In this document: positions 9,251-20,481 of the stretch, piece by piece | How positions within the stretch are numbered: the first letter of the stretch is position 1 | How the letters are laid out: each line of letters opens with the position of its first letter | Origin: Flavobacterium solisilvae | GTDB taxonomy: Bacteria > Bacteroidota > Bacteroidia > Flavobacteriales > Flavobacteriaceae | Direction of reading: 5' to 3' | Assembly: GCF_012911605.1 (NCBI RefSeq) | Contig: NZ_JAAMPT010000208.1 | Location: forward strand, 1 to 64,000 | Length of the DNA: 64,000 bases | Notes under the pieces: model-generated | The model's database searches: none | Seen by the model: only the letters and a program-made list of their open reading frames with translations | Told to the model about the DNA's origin: nothing | Position numbers and translations under genes: made by a program

Positions 9251-9258
9251 TACTTTTG
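9251..9258 (+). promoter_or_regulatory. Promoter -7 box of the GT5-like gene
   Basis: TACTTTTG matches TAnnTTTG and stands 38 nt before the ATG at 9297, giving a leader of about 30 nt. It is divergent from the panC box at 9212-9219. Confidence 0.5.
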
Positions 9259-9296
9259 CATGCTTTTTATTGCCAATAAATAAATTAGATTAAATT

Positions 9297-10100
9297 ATGG
9301 AAGATAAGAGGATATTGTATGTATCATCTGAAGTTGTGCCTTATTTGGCTGAAAATGAGGTTTCTTTAATGTCTTATGATGTGCCAAAAATGATTAATGA
9401 TCAAGGTGGACAAATAAGAATATTCATGCCAAGATATGGCAATATTAACGAGAGAAGACATCAGCTACATGAAGTTATCCGTTTATCTGGGATGAATTTG
9501 GTGGTAAATGATTTGGATATGCCTTTGATTATAAAAGTAGCATCTATTCCAAAAGAGCGAATTCAGGTTTATTTTATAGATAACGATGAATACTTCAAAA
9601 GAAAAGCCACTTTTACAGATGAAGATGGAGTTTTATATCCAGATAATGATGAAAGAGCTATTTTCTTTGCCAAAGGAGTTGTTGAAACAGTAAAGAAATT
9701 GAATTGGGTTCCAGATATTATCCATGTTCATGGATGGATGGCAAGTTTGTTGCCAGTTTACATGAAACATTTCTATAAAAACGAGGCGTTATTTTCTGAA
9801 ACAAAGATAATAACTTCAGTTTACAGTCAATCATTTGATGGTAATTTAGACCTTGAAATGATTAACAAAGTTAAATTTGATGGTGTTCCTCATGAAGCAA
9901 TTCAAGAATTGGAAACTCCTAATTATGAAAACTTAATCAAGTCGGCGGTTAATCATTCTGATGGGGTAATTATCGCTTCGTCGACTATTTCTGCAAGTTT
10001 AACAAAATTTATAGAATCTTCACAAAAACCTTTTCTACCTTTCACCACGAAAGAAAATTTTGCTTCGGCATACACAGAGTTTTATAAAAAATTGCTTTAA
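9297..10100 (+). CDS. Single-domain glycogen/starch synthase-like protein (GT5 N-terminal half)
   Basis: A 267-residue protein that aligns by eye with only the N-terminal Rossmann half of GT5 glycogen synthases: ILYVSSEVVPYLAENEVSLM, GGQIRIFMPRYGNINERRHQL and PDIIHVHGWMASLLPVYMK are typical. The ADP-glucose-binding KTGGL motif, expected after SSEVxPF, is replaced by ENEVS, and the whole C-terminal GT domain is missing (full GlgA is about 475 residues). It is therefore unlikely to polymerise glucose by itself. No frameshift remnant follows, since the DUF4270 gene begins 15 nt downstream. The role is unknown. Confidence 0.75.
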   Translation: MEDKRILYVSSEVVPYLAENEVSLMSYDVPKMINDQGGQIRIFMPRYGNINERRHQLHEVIRLSGMNLVVNDLDMPLIIKVASIPKERIQVYFIDNDEYFKRKATFTDEDGVLYPDNDERAIFFAKGVVETVKKLNWVPDIIHVHGWMASLLPVYMKHFYKNEALFSETKIITSVYSQSFDGNLDLEMINKVKFDGVPHEAIQELETPNYENLIKSAVNHSDGVIIASSTISASLTKFIESSQKPFLPFTTKENFASAYTEFYKKLL

Positions 10101-10114
10101 TATTTTTAAAATAA

Positions 10115-11830
10115 ATGAATTTAAATTCTATTACAAAACAGATTATATTATTATTTGTTATTGTTTCATTAGTGTCTTGTGATAAAGACTTTAATGAAAT
10201 TGGAACCGATATCGTTGGTGGTGATAACAACCATTACCTTGGAGATAAAACAACAGAATATACTGTGCAAGCCTACAATCAAAAGCTTGGACCAGTTGCT
10301 ACTAATAATTTACCTATTAATCCGTTAGGAATTTTTAGTAATCCTGCTTTTGGAACTACCACGGCAAATTTTGTTACGCAATTAGAGATTGCTTCTGCCT
10401 CTTTAAACAGAACTTTTAACAATGTTGATCCTACGCTTTATCAAACATTACCTATTGTGGATAGTGTGATTTTGAACATCCCTTATTTTAGTAAGTTAAA
10501 AGAAACTACAACCAATGAGGATGGTGAAATATTGAAAACATATCGATTAGATTCAATATATGGGGAAAGTGGTTCTAAGTTCAGATTAAGTATTCATGAG
10601 TCTAATTATTTTTTAAGAAATTTAGATCCTGAAACTCAATTTACTGAGCAACAATCTTTTTATAATGACAATCAAAGTGTTGAAAACAATATAACTCCAG
10701 GTCGTTTGAACAATGCACCATTAGTAAACACAGAGTATATAAAAAATGCTGATGGTCGCGAAAACGAAGCGTTTTATTTTAATAAAAAAGAACAAATTAC
10801 AAAGACAAAAAATGATGACAATGAAGATGTTTTAGCAAGAAGCGTTCCATCTATGCGATTACACCTTGATAATAACTTTTTCTTAAACAAAATTATTAAT
10901 GCACCATCTGGACAATTGGTTAATAATGATGTCTTCAAAAATTACTTCAGAGGATTGTATTTTAAAGTTGAAAGTTTAGGAAATTCAAATAGTTTGGCGA
11001 TGATGAATTTTGCTGGCGGAACCGTTACAGTATATTATAGAGAAGATAGCAAAGTAACCGATGCTCAAGGGGTTGTTACTTTTAATAAGGTTGACAAGTC
11101 TTTTGTTATGAATCTTACTGGAAACACCATCAGTTTGCAATCAAATTCTAATGAAAATGCTGACTATATAACTGCGACAAATTCAACTACCGAAGCAACA
11201 AGTCTTTATCTTAAAGGCGGACAAGGTTCAATGGCAGTTATAGATTTATTTGGTCCAGATACTGATGGAAATGGAATAGCAGATGAGCTAGAAGAAATTA
11301 GAACTAGAGGTTGGTTAATCAATGAAGCAAATCTTATATTTAATATTGATAAAGTTAAAATGGGAAATGCACAAACTGTTGAACCAAACAGAATTTTCTT
11401 GTATGACTTAAACAATAAAACAGTTTTAGTTGATTATATCTTTGACCAAACTACTTTTCCAGGTTATTCAAAACAAAATAAGTATGTCCACGGCGGCTAC
11501 ATTTTGGATGAAAACAATAAACATCTTTCTCAAGCTAAAAACGATGATGGAGTGATTACAAAAAAAGGGACTAAATATAAAATTAGAATTACCGATCATA
11601 TTAAAAATTTAATTCGAAAAGATTCTACTAACGTTCGTTTAGGATTAGTAGTTACCGAAACTATTACAAATGTTGGTTTTACTAAATTAAAGACACCAAT
11701 TGGAATCATTGACAAAATTCCAACAATGTCAGCGTTAAACCCATTAGGAACGGTGCTTTATGGTTCACATTCAAGTGTAGCAGATGATAAAAGATTAAAA
11801 CTAGAAATTTATTATACCAAACCAGATTAA
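10115..11830 (+). CDS. DUF4270 lipoprotein
   Basis: A 571-residue protein with a type II signal peptide; the lipobox LVSC gives lipidation at about residue 22 (CDKDFNEIGTDIV). The body matches the Bacteroidota DUF4270 family: ATNNLPINPLGIFSNPAFGTTTANFVTQLE, then VDSVILNIPY and a C-terminal beta-rich region ending in LKLEIYYTKPD. It is predicted to sit on the outer membrane; the function of the family is not established. Tight spacing (12 nt) to glmS and 15 nt from the GT5-like gene suggest a three-gene operon, which could connect it to amino-sugar or cell-surface metabolism. Confidence 0.85.
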   Translation: MNLNSITKQIILLFVIVSLVSCDKDFNEIGTDIVGGDNNHYLGDKTTEYTVQAYNQKLGPVATNNLPINPLGIFSNPAFGTTTANFVTQLEIASASLNRTFNNVDPTLYQTLPIVDSVILNIPYFSKLKETTTNEDGEILKTYRLDSIYGESGSKFRLSIHESNYFLRNLDPETQFTEQQSFYNDNQSVENNITPGRLNNAPLVNTEYIKNADGRENEAFYFNKKEQITKTKNDDNEDVLARSVPSMRLHLDNNFFLNKIINAPSGQLVNNDVFKNYFRGLYFKVESLGNSNSLAMMNFAGGTVTVYYREDSKVTDAQGVVTFNKVDKSFVMNLTGNTISLQSNSNENADYITATNSTTEATSLYLKGGQGSMAVIDLFGPDTDGNGIADELEEIRTRGWLINEANLIFNIDKVKMGNAQTVEPNRIFLYDLNNKTVLVDYIFDQTTFPGYSKQNKYVHGGYILDENNKHLSQAKNDDGVITKKGTKYKIRITDHIKNLIRKDSTNVRLGLVVTETITNVGFTKLKTPIGIIDKIPTMSALNPLGTVLYGSHSSVADDKRLKLEIYYTKPD

Positions 11831-11842
11831 TACTTATAAATT

Positions 11843-13690
11843 ATGTGTGGAATTGTTGGCTATATAGGATATCGAGAAGCATATCCTATAGTTATAAAAG
11901 GATTGAAAAGATTGGAATATAGAGGTTACGATAGTGCTGGAATTATGTTGTATGAAGGCAATGAATTAAAAGTGTCTAAAACCAAAGGAAAAGTTAGTGA
12001 CTTAGAAGAAAAATCAAAAGAATTAGCTTCTTTAAAAGCAACTATCGGAATGGGACATACACGTTGGGCAACTCACGGAGTTCCAAATGATGTTAACTCA
12101 CATCCGCATTTGTCAAATTCAGGAAAGTTGGCAATTATCCATAATGGAATCATCGAGAATTATGAACCATTAAAGAAAGAACTAATTAAAAGAGGTTATT
12201 CTTTTCAATCAGATACTGATACTGAAGTATTGGTAAATTTAATTGAAGAAGTACAAAAGAAAGAAAACTTAAAATTAGGAAAAGCGGTTCAGGTAGCATT
12301 AAACCAAGTAGTTGGAGCTTATGCTATTTGTGTTTTTGACGTTCAAAAACCCGATGAAATTGTGGTGGCAAGATTAGGAAGTCCATTAGCAATTGGTGTT
12401 GGAAAAGATGAGTTTTTCATCGCTTCAGATGCTTCACCATTTATAGAATATACTTCAAATGCTATTTATTTAGAAGATGAAGAAATGGCAATTGTTCGTT
12501 TAAACAAAGGATTAAAAATCAGAAAAATTAAAGACGATACTTTGGTTGATCCTTATATTCAAGAACTTCAAATGAATTTGGAGCAAATTGAAAAAGGAGG
12601 TTATGACCATTTTATGCTTAAAGAAATCTACGAACAACCAAGCGTTATCAAAGATACATATAGAGGTAGACTTCATGCTAATGAAGGAATTATTCAAATG
12701 GCAGGTGTTGAAGACAATTTAGAAAAATTCCTTAACGCTGATAGAATATTAATTGTGGCTTGTGGAACATCTTGGCATGCAGGTTTGGTTGCTGAATATG
12801 TAATTGAAGAATTTGCAAGAATACCAGTTGAGGTTGAATATGCATCTGAATTTAGATATAGAAATCCAATTATTACTCCAAAAGATGTGGTAATCGCCAT
12901 TTCACAATCAGGAGAAACAGCCGATACATTAGCTGCAATTAAGTTAGCAAAAGAAAAAGGAGCATTTGTTTTTGGGGTTTGTAACGTAGTTGGTTCATCT
13001 ATTTCAAGGGAAACTCACGCTGGTGCTTATACACATGCTGGTCCAGAAATTGGAGTGGCTTCGACAAAAGCATTTACTACACAAATCACGGTATTGACAA
13101 TGATTGCGCTTCGTTTAGCAAAAGCAAAAGGAACTTTGTCAAACTCTGATTTCTTTAGATATTTACAAGAATTAGAAATTATTCCAGAAAAAGTTCAAGA
13201 GGCGTTGGCAACTAATGAAGTTTCAAAAGAAATTGCAGCAAAATTTAAAGATTCCTCAAACTGCTTGTATTTAGGAAGAGGTTACAATTTCCCTGTTGCA
13301 CTAGAAGGCGCATTGAAACTAAAAGAGATATCCTATATTCATGCAGAAGGTTATCCTGCTGCCGAAATGAAACATGGACCAATTGCTTTAATCGATGAGC
13401 AGATGCCAGTTATTGTTATTGCGCCAAAGCAAGGACATTATGATAAAGTAGTAAGTAATATTCAAGAAATTAAATCACGTAGTGGTAAAATCATTGCAGT
13501 TGTTACCAAAGGTGATACACAAGTAAAAGAATTAGCCGATCACGTGATTGAAATTCCAGAAACTTCTGATGCTTTATCGCCATTAATCACTACAATTCCG
13601 CTGCAATTATTGTCTTATCACATTGCTGTAATGAGAGATTGTAATGTAGATCAACCAAGAAATTTAGCAAAATCGGTTACGGTAGAATAA
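11843..13690 (+). CDS. glmS: Glutamine-fructose-6-phosphate aminotransferase (isomerising)
   Basis: A 615-residue enzyme that makes glucosamine-6-phosphate, the entry to UDP-GlcNAc, peptidoglycan and LPS. The N-terminal Ntn glutaminase domain starts MCGIVGYIG with catalytic Cys2 exposed after Met removal; GHTRWATHG and NGIIENY follow. Two SIS sugar-isomerase domains occupy about 285-605 (ACGTSWHAGLVAEY, SQSGETADTLAA, LGRGYNFPVALEGALKLKEISYIHAE), and the C-terminus DQPRNLAKSVTVE carries the catalytic lysine. No glmS ribozyme is expected in Bacteroidota and none is seen in the 12-nt upstream gap. Confidence 0.97.
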   Translation: MCGIVGYIGYREAYPIVIKGLKRLEYRGYDSAGIMLYEGNELKVSKTKGKVSDLEEKSKELASLKATIGMGHTRWATHGVPNDVNSHPHLSNSGKLAIIHNGIIENYEPLKKELIKRGYSFQSDTDTEVLVNLIEEVQKKENLKLGKAVQVALNQVVGAYAICVFDVQKPDEIVVARLGSPLAIGVGKDEFFIASDASPFIEYTSNAIYLEDEEMAIVRLNKGLKIRKIKDDTLVDPYIQELQMNLEQIEKGGYDHFMLKEIYEQPSVIKDTYRGRLHANEGIIQMAGVEDNLEKFLNADRILIVACGTSWHAGLVAEYVIEEFARIPVEVEYASEFRYRNPIITPKDVVIAISQSGETADTLAAIKLAKEKGAFVFGVCNVVGSSISRETHAGAYTHAGPEIGVASTKAFTTQITVLTMIALRLAKAKGTLSNSDFFRYLQELEIIPEKVQEALATNEVSKEIAAKFKDSSNCLYLGRGYNFPVALEGALKLKEISYIHAEGYPAAEMKHGPIALIDEQMPVIVIAPKQGHYDKVVSNIQEIKSRSGKIIAVVTKGDTQVKELADHVIEIPETSDALSPLITTIPLQLLSYHIAVMRDCNVDQPRNLAKSVTVE

Positions 13691-13716
13691 AAATTTGAAA
13701 AAATAATTTGAAAAAG

Positions 13717-13741
13717 GCGAGATTTTTTATCTCGCTTTTTT
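13717..13741 (+). terminator. Terminator after glmS
   Basis: A 7-bp stem GCGAGAT/ATCTCGC (13717-13723 with 13729-13735) with a 5-nt T loop is followed by six T residues. It ends the GT5-like/DUF4270/glmS run. The following 230 nt up to 13971 are AT-rich and show no gene. Confidence 0.8.
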
Positions 13742-13971
13742 TGTGCAAAAAATTAAGATTAATGTAAAGAAAGTTCGAATTTTATATGTAAGCATACTAT
13801 TTTTTAAAAATAATTGCAAAAACGTTAATAAAAACACAAAAAATAATAAATATTGAATTATCAAATAATTGGCTTAAAATTAAATAATTATGAAAAATCG
13901 ATATGTTTTTTTGAAAATGTAAAAGAAATATTTGTACATTGGCTACATAAACCAACAAAATCAAAGACCAA

Positions 13972-16812
13972 ATGAAGATTTATTTATGTATCTTGTCATT
14001 GTTTATTTGTAGCATAACTTTTGCTCAAACAACAGTTTCAGGTTCGGTAAAAGACAGTAAAAACGAACCTATTCCTGGTGCAAATATCAAAGTTGAAGGT
14101 GAGTCAACAGGAACCATTTCTGATGGAGATGGAAAATTTACACTTTCAACATCCAAAAAACCACCTTTTACTCTTGAAATTTCCAGCATTGGTTTTGGAA
14201 CTCAAAAAGTAAGCGTAACTTCTAATAATCAAAATGTAACAGCTGTTTTGGCAGATGAAGAGACACAATTGGACGAGATTGTAGTTTCCGCTTCAAGAAC
14301 GCCTGAGCGTTTAAGAGAATCGCCAGTAACAGTTGAAAGATTTACCACTGCTGACGTAAAAAGAACAGCTTCTCCAACTTTTTATGATGGTTTAGAAAAT
14401 TTAAAAGAAGTTCAAATGAACACCAGTAGTATGTCGTTTAAATCGATAAATACTCGTGGATTTGCAACCGTTGCTAATACTCGTTTTATGCAATTGGTTG
14501 ATGGCATGGATAACTCATCACCGTTATTAAACTTCGTTCTAGGAAACTTAATTGGAGTTTCAGATATTGATGTAGCTAGTGTAGAATTACTTCCAGGAGC
14601 ATCATCTGCATTATATGGAGCAAATGCTTTTAATGGTATTTTATTCATGAAAAGTAAAAGTCCATTCATTAACGAAGGAATTTCTGCGTATGCTAAATAT
14701 GGTCAAACTAGTCAAAAAGCGGCAGGAAACAACGAATATTATGATTATGGAGTTAGAGCTGCAAAAAAATTCAATGATTACTTCGCGGCAAAAGCCAACT
14801 TTACCTATATGAAAGGAACAGAATGGCATGCAACAGATTATAGCGACAAAACGGTTGAAGGACGTGATAGAAGTCATCATAACTACAATGGTATGAACGT
14901 TTATGGAGATGAAGCTTCAACCAATATTAGAGGTGTTGGACAAACACTTGCAGGAATGGGATTAATTCCAGCATCAGCTGTAAATTTACTTCCAAATGAA
15001 AACGTTTCGAGAACAGGTTATAATGAAGTTGATTTAACAGACAACGTTGTAAGAAATGCTAAAATCGATTTTTCATTACACGCAAGACCTTTTGGAAATG
15101 AGAACTTTGAAATTATTTGGCAAAGTAAATTCGGTTTTGGAAATTCAGTGTACCAAGGAGCAAATCGTTACTATTTGAATGGTTTCGAAATGCAACAGCA
15201 CAAATTAGAATTAACGGGTAAAAACTTTTTCATTAGGGGTTATGTAACATCAGAAGATGGTGGAAATTCATACGATATGTTATTTACGGGGTTAAATATT
15301 AATAAAGCTTGGAAATCAAATGAAACTTGGTTTGGAGAATATGCTGGTGCATACATTCAATCTACTTTAGGTGGTGCAACTCCTACCCAAGCTCATGCTA
15401 CAGCAAGAAATGTTGCCGATACAGGAAGATTAATTCCTGGAACACCTGAATTTAAAAATGCATTTAATCAAGTAACTTCAAATTCTGATGTTATAGTTGG
15501 TTCAAAATTAGTTGATAATTCAAAAATTTATCATTCAGATGCCAATTATAACTTTAAAGATCAAATCAAGTTTGCTGAAATTCAAGTTGGAGGTTCATAC
15601 AGAAGATATGATTTGAATTCTTTTGGAAGAATTTATACTGATACACCACAGTTTGGCGGAATTAAATATGACGAATATGGTGTATATACACAAGTTCAGA
15701 AAAAATTCATGGACGACCGATTGAAATTTACAGGATCGATTCGTTATGATAAAGCTGATAATTTCGATGGAAATTATTCGCCAAGAGTTTCCTTAGTATA
15801 TTCTGCAGGTGAAGCAAAGAATCATATTTTCAGAGGTTCGTTCCAAACAGGTTTCCGTAACCCAACCACGCAAGATCAATATATTGGATTTAATGTTGGT
15901 AACGCAATATTATTAGGTTCAGCTCCAGATAATTTAACTAGATATAATGAAACACTTCCTGTAACATCGGCTCTTGGTCAAGCTTTAGTAGGTGGAACAA
16001 CAACAACTATTGACGGAAATAATGCATATTTTAATTCTTACACAAAAGAATCGGTTGACGCATTTGCTGCTTTGGCTTCATCTAATCCAGTTGCTGCATC
16101 AGCCTTATTAAGAAGAACAAATGTTGATTTGGTAAAACCAGAAACGGTAAAAGCATTTGAATTAGGATATAGAGGACAATACGAAGGTTTTAATATTGAT
16201 ATTAATGGATATTATAACATTTATAATGACTTTATTGGAAATCTAACGGTTGTTGCGCCATTGTATGGTACAGCACAAGATTCTCCAGATCCATTACTTG
16301 GACCAACTAACCCAGGAGCGCAATCTGTAGACGCACTTGCATCTGGAAACGTTAGAGCTTTCCAATTATATACCAATACTGATATAGAAATTAAATCATT
16401 AGGTTTTGGAGTTGGTTTATCTAAAAAATTACCAAAAAACTTTGAAGTATCGGCTAATTACAACTATGCTCAATTTGATTTTGATCAATCAAAAGATCCA
16501 AGCTTTGAAGCAGGTTTTAACACTCCAAAACACAGAGTTAAAGCATCTATCAGCAATGATAATTTATTCAAAAACTTTGGATTTAATGTTAGTGCAAGAT
16601 GGAGTGATGAATATATGTGGGAATCAAGTTTTGCTGATGGTATGATTGACGAAGTAACCGTTATTGATGCTCAAATTAGTTATGGAATTCCAAGCTTAAA
16701 ATCAATTTTAAAAGTGGGAGCAACTAATCTTGGTGGAACAGAATACAGACAATTACTTGGACCTGGATTGATTGGTCAACAATATTTCGTTTCATTAACG
16801 ATTAATCCATAA
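13972..16812 (+). CDS. TonB-dependent outer-membrane receptor
   Basis: A 946-residue protein with a signal peptide (MKIYLCILSLFICSITFAQ). Next come a carboxypeptidase-regulatory-like domain (about 22-95, VSGSVKDSKNEPIPGANIKV), a plug domain (about 105-230, LDEIVVSASRTPERLRESP and GASSALYGANAFNGILFMKS) and a 22-strand barrel ending in an aromatic-containing strand (GQQYFVSLTINP). It imports an unknown substrate across the outer membrane using TonB energy. There is no SusD partner. Instead an SGNH-hydrolase lipoprotein follows after 24 nt, which suggests a lipid, ester or acylated glycan substrate; that is an inference from the neighbour only. Confidence 0.92.
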   Translation: MKIYLCILSLFICSITFAQTTVSGSVKDSKNEPIPGANIKVEGESTGTISDGDGKFTLSTSKKPPFTLEISSIGFGTQKVSVTSNNQNVTAVLADEETQLDEIVVSASRTPERLRESPVTVERFTTADVKRTASPTFYDGLENLKEVQMNTSSMSFKSINTRGFATVANTRFMQLVDGMDNSSPLLNFVLGNLIGVSDIDVASVELLPGASSALYGANAFNGILFMKSKSPFINEGISAYAKYGQTSQKAAGNNEYYDYGVRAAKKFNDYFAAKANFTYMKGTEWHATDYSDKTVEGRDRSHHNYNGMNVYGDEASTNIRGVGQTLAGMGLIPASAVNLLPNENVSRTGYNEVDLTDNVVRNAKIDFSLHARPFGNENFEIIWQSKFGFGNSVYQGANRYYLNGFEMQQHKLELTGKNFFIRGYVTSEDGGNSYDMLFTGLNINKAWKSNETWFGEYAGAYIQSTLGGATPTQAHATARNVADTGRLIPGTPEFKNAFNQVTSNSDVIVGSKLVDNSKIYHSDANYNFKDQIKFAEIQVGGSYRRYDLNSFGRIYTDTPQFGGIKYDEYGVYTQVQKKFMDDRLKFTGSIRYDKADNFDGNYSPRVSLVYSAGEAKNHIFRGSFQTGFRNPTTQDQYIGFNVGNAILLGSAPDNLTRYNETLPVTSALGQALVGGTTTTIDGNNAYFNSYTKESVDAFAALASSNPVAASALLRRTNVDLVKPETVKAFELGYRGQYEGFNIDINGYYNIYNDFIGNLTVVAPLYGTAQDSPDPLLGPTNPGAQSVDALASGNVRAFQLYTNTDIEIKSLGFGVGLSKKLPKNFEVSANYNYAQFDFDQSKDPSFEAGFNTPKHRVKASISNDNLFKNFGFNVSARWSDEYMWESSFADGMIDEVTVIDAQISYGIPSLKSILKVGATNLGGTEYRQLLGPGLIGQQYFVSLTINP

Positions 16813-16836
16813 TTCTAACGATTAAAAATATACACT

Positions 16837-18381
16837 ATGATAAAAAATATAAAATGGTTACTTATGGCTTCGTTAGTCATAGTATCTTGTAACAGCGATG
16901 ATGAAGCGACTGTAGATCCAAATTCTACCGATGGAACACCGCTAACAGCTGGATCAGCAGATTTTTCAAAATATGTTGCCCTTGGAGATTCGTTTGCGGC
17001 AGGTTTTTCAGATAATGCACTATTTGCAGAAGGACAAAAAAATGCTTACCCAAATATTATAGCAACACAGTTTGCTCTAGTTGGCGGCGGAGAATTTACA
17101 ACGCCTTTTATGGCTGATAACATTGGCGGATTATTGTTAAATGGTAACGTTATAAATGGGGTTAGACTATATTTTAACGGTTCTACACCAGTACCAGTTA
17201 CTGGAACTCCTACAACAGAAGTTACTAATCACTTAAGTGGCTCTTTTAATAATTTTGGAATTCCTGGTGCAAAAAGCTTCCACTTAATTGCTCCAAATTA
17301 TGGAAATATTGCTGGTTTGGCGGCTTCTCCTGCTACAGCAAACCCATACTTTGTTAGATTTTCTTCAAGCTCTTCTGTATCAGTTTTGGATGATGCTTTA
17401 GCACAAAATCCAACATTTTTCTCACTTTGGATTGGAGGAAATGATGAATTAGGTTATGCTACTGCTGGTGGCGACCCTTTGGTAAATCCTTTAACGCCTC
17501 AAGCTACTTTTGATTATGCTTACAATATGATTGTTTCTGGATTAGCTACAAATGGAAGAAAAGGAGTAATAGCAAATTTACCTTCTGTAACTACACTTCC
17601 ACATTTTCATGTTATTCAATATAATCAATTAACCCAAGCAAACTTAACCATAAACGGAGTTAATATGATTTCTGGCTTGAATGCACAATTATATGGACCA
17701 TTACACAATGCGCTTGCTTTCTTGGGACAAGGAGATAGAATTAATTTATTATCAACTACCGGAAACAATCCTATGCTTATGGTAGATGAAACCTTACCTA
17801 ATCTTGCTACTCAACTAACAGCTGTTTTACAAGGCGGTGGCTTAGATGCTACAACTGCTACAGTACTAGGTCAGGTTTTTGGTCAAGCAAGACAAACTAA
17901 ATCAACAGATTTAATTCCTTTGTCTGCATCTTCTAGAATTGGTCAATTACCTTCAGTTGCAGCAGATGGTGTCGCTTCACCTGTTCCAAGTTTATTAGGA
18001 CAATTAGGAATTACGTTTCCATTACCAGATAGATATGTATTAATTCCCAGTGAAGTTGCAGAAATTGAAGCTGCTACAGAAGGATATAACGCAACTATTG
18101 AAGCTGCTGCAAATACACATGGTTTAGCTCTAGTTAATGCGAAAGAACTAATGAATCAATTAAACACTATAGGAATTACCGCTAATAACTATACACTAAC
18201 AACAACTTTTGTTACCGGCGGAATGTTCTCTTTAGATGGAATTCATCCAAGTCCAAGAGGTTATGCCTTAATTGCAAATGAGTTTTTAAAAGCTATTAAC
18301 GCAAAATACGGTTCAAACTTCAAAGGTGTAAATGTTGGAACATATAGAATTTTATACCCAAAAAATCCTGATAATTTCTAA
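16837..18381 (+). CDS. SGNH/GDSL-hydrolase lipoprotein
   Basis: A 514-residue protein with a lipobox (VIVSC, Cys18). Block I FSKYVALGDSFAAGFSD contains the catalytic Ser of the GDS motif; LWIGGNDELGYA supplies block III (GxND) and DGIHPSPRGYALIA at the end gives the Asp-x-x-His block V. A Ser/Thr/Ala-rich insertion makes it longer than the minimal family. Predicted to hydrolyse esters at the outer membrane. It follows the TonB-dependent receptor by 24 nt and is closed by a terminator, so the two form a compact uptake or processing unit. Confidence 0.88.
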   Translation: MIKNIKWLLMASLVIVSCNSDDEATVDPNSTDGTPLTAGSADFSKYVALGDSFAAGFSDNALFAEGQKNAYPNIIATQFALVGGGEFTTPFMADNIGGLLLNGNVINGVRLYFNGSTPVPVTGTPTTEVTNHLSGSFNNFGIPGAKSFHLIAPNYGNIAGLAASPATANPYFVRFSSSSSVSVLDDALAQNPTFFSLWIGGNDELGYATAGGDPLVNPLTPQATFDYAYNMIVSGLATNGRKGVIANLPSVTTLPHFHVIQYNQLTQANLTINGVNMISGLNAQLYGPLHNALAFLGQGDRINLLSTTGNNPMLMVDETLPNLATQLTAVLQGGGLDATTATVLGQVFGQARQTKSTDLIPLSASSRIGQLPSVAADGVASPVPSLLGQLGITFPLPDRYVLIPSEVAEIEAATEGYNATIEAAANTHGLALVNAKELMNQLNTIGITANNYTLTTTFVTGGMFSLDGIHPSPRGYALIANEFLKAINAKYGSNFKGVNVGTYRILYPKNPDNF

Positions 18382-18404
18382 CAACTAAAATTTACATATA
18401 ATGT

Positions 18405-18432
18405 AAAACCACCAATATTTTTTGGTGGTTTT
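18405..18432 (+). terminator. Terminator after the SGNH lipoprotein gene
   Basis: An 11-bp stem (AAAACCACCAA at 18405-18415, TTGGTGGTTTT at 18422-18432) with a 6-nt T-rich loop is followed by more T residues. Confidence 0.8.
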
Positions 18433-18505
18433 TTTGTTTTGTGGCAATCCAAAGTTGCTTTAACTGTATTTTTTACAAAAAACAAAGAAAAAAACAAACT
18501 TAAAT

Positions 18506-18537
18506 ATTGATTATTATAATTTTAAAATTTACCTTTG
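18506..18537 (+). promoter_or_regulatory. Promoter of atpD-atpC
   Basis: ATTG at 18506-18509 and TACCTTTG at 18530-18537 are spaced by 20 nt, close to the Bacteroidota TTTG-N19-TAnnTTTG pattern. The predicted start site near 18543 leaves a leader of about 55 nt before atpD. Confidence 0.65.
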
Positions 18538-18595
18538 CACTCTGAAAAAAGAGGTGTCTTTTTCAAACCTAAGTAGCTATTTAATAAAAACATAA

Positions 18596-20110
<1,515 letters not shown>

Positions 20111-20111
20111 T

Positions 20112-20173
20112 CAGTTAGCAGTTGGTAGTTGGCAGTTTTCAGGGCTAATTACTAATTACTAATTACTAATCAC
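20112..20173 (+). repeat. Dispersed CAGTTAGCAG repeat plus four 7-bp tandem units between atpD and atpC
   Basis: The atpD-atpC spacer begins with CAGTTAGCAGT and a second half GTTGGCAGTTTT. It continues into four tandem heptamers: TAATTAC three times (20146-20166), then TAATCAC (20167-20173). The first part recurs in inverse orientation at 23570-23596. Nothing here resembles a gene. Confidence 0.75.
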
Positions 20174-20181
20174 TAAAAAAA

Positions 20182-20463
20182 ATGATTTTAGAAATAGTAT
20201 CACCAGAAGCTACATTATTCAAAGGCGAAGTTACTTCGGTATCATTGCCAGGTGTTGACGGTTCATTCCAAATATTGAACAATCACGCACCAATAGTTTC
20301 TATTTTAAAACAAGGAACAGTAAAAATTGCTGCCACTAGTTTTAAATTTGAAAAAGACGTAGTAGAAAAGTTTACCAAAGTAAACGACCAAAACTACACT
20401 TTGGAAATCAATTCAGGAACTATTGAAATGAAAGATAACAAAGTAATCGTATTAGCTGACTAA
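20182..20463 (+). CDS. atpC: F1 ATP synthase subunit epsilon, short form
   Basis: A 93-residue protein with the N-terminal beta-sandwich of the epsilon subunit (MILEIVSPEATLFKGEVTSVSLPGVDGSFQIL is diagnostic). It ends after this domain. The C-terminal two-helix region that inhibits ATP hydrolysis in many bacteria is absent; the usual bacterial length is about 135. Short epsilon subunits are common in Bacteroidota, so this is not a truncation. Followed by a strong terminator. Confidence 0.93.
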   Translation: MILEIVSPEATLFKGEVTSVSLPGVDGSFQILNNHAPIVSILKQGTVKIAATSFKFEKDVVEKFTKVNDQNYTLEINSGTIEMKDNKVIVLAD

Positions 20464-20481
20464 TCACGATAAAATGATAAG

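Noticed and set aside
13742..13971. Riboswitch or small gene upstream of the TonB-dependent receptor
   Set aside because: The stretch is AT-rich with no strong stems, no conserved riboswitch core and no usable frame; the promoter match there (AATATTTG) is imperfect and poorly spaced.
20146..20173. CRISPR-like array
   Set aside because: The TAATTAC units are contiguous heptamers with no spacers and no cas genes are nearby.
20182..20463. Truncated atpC pseudogene
   Set aside because: The missing C-terminal helices are a normal feature of many Bacteroidota epsilon subunits, and the gene is followed by a proper terminator.
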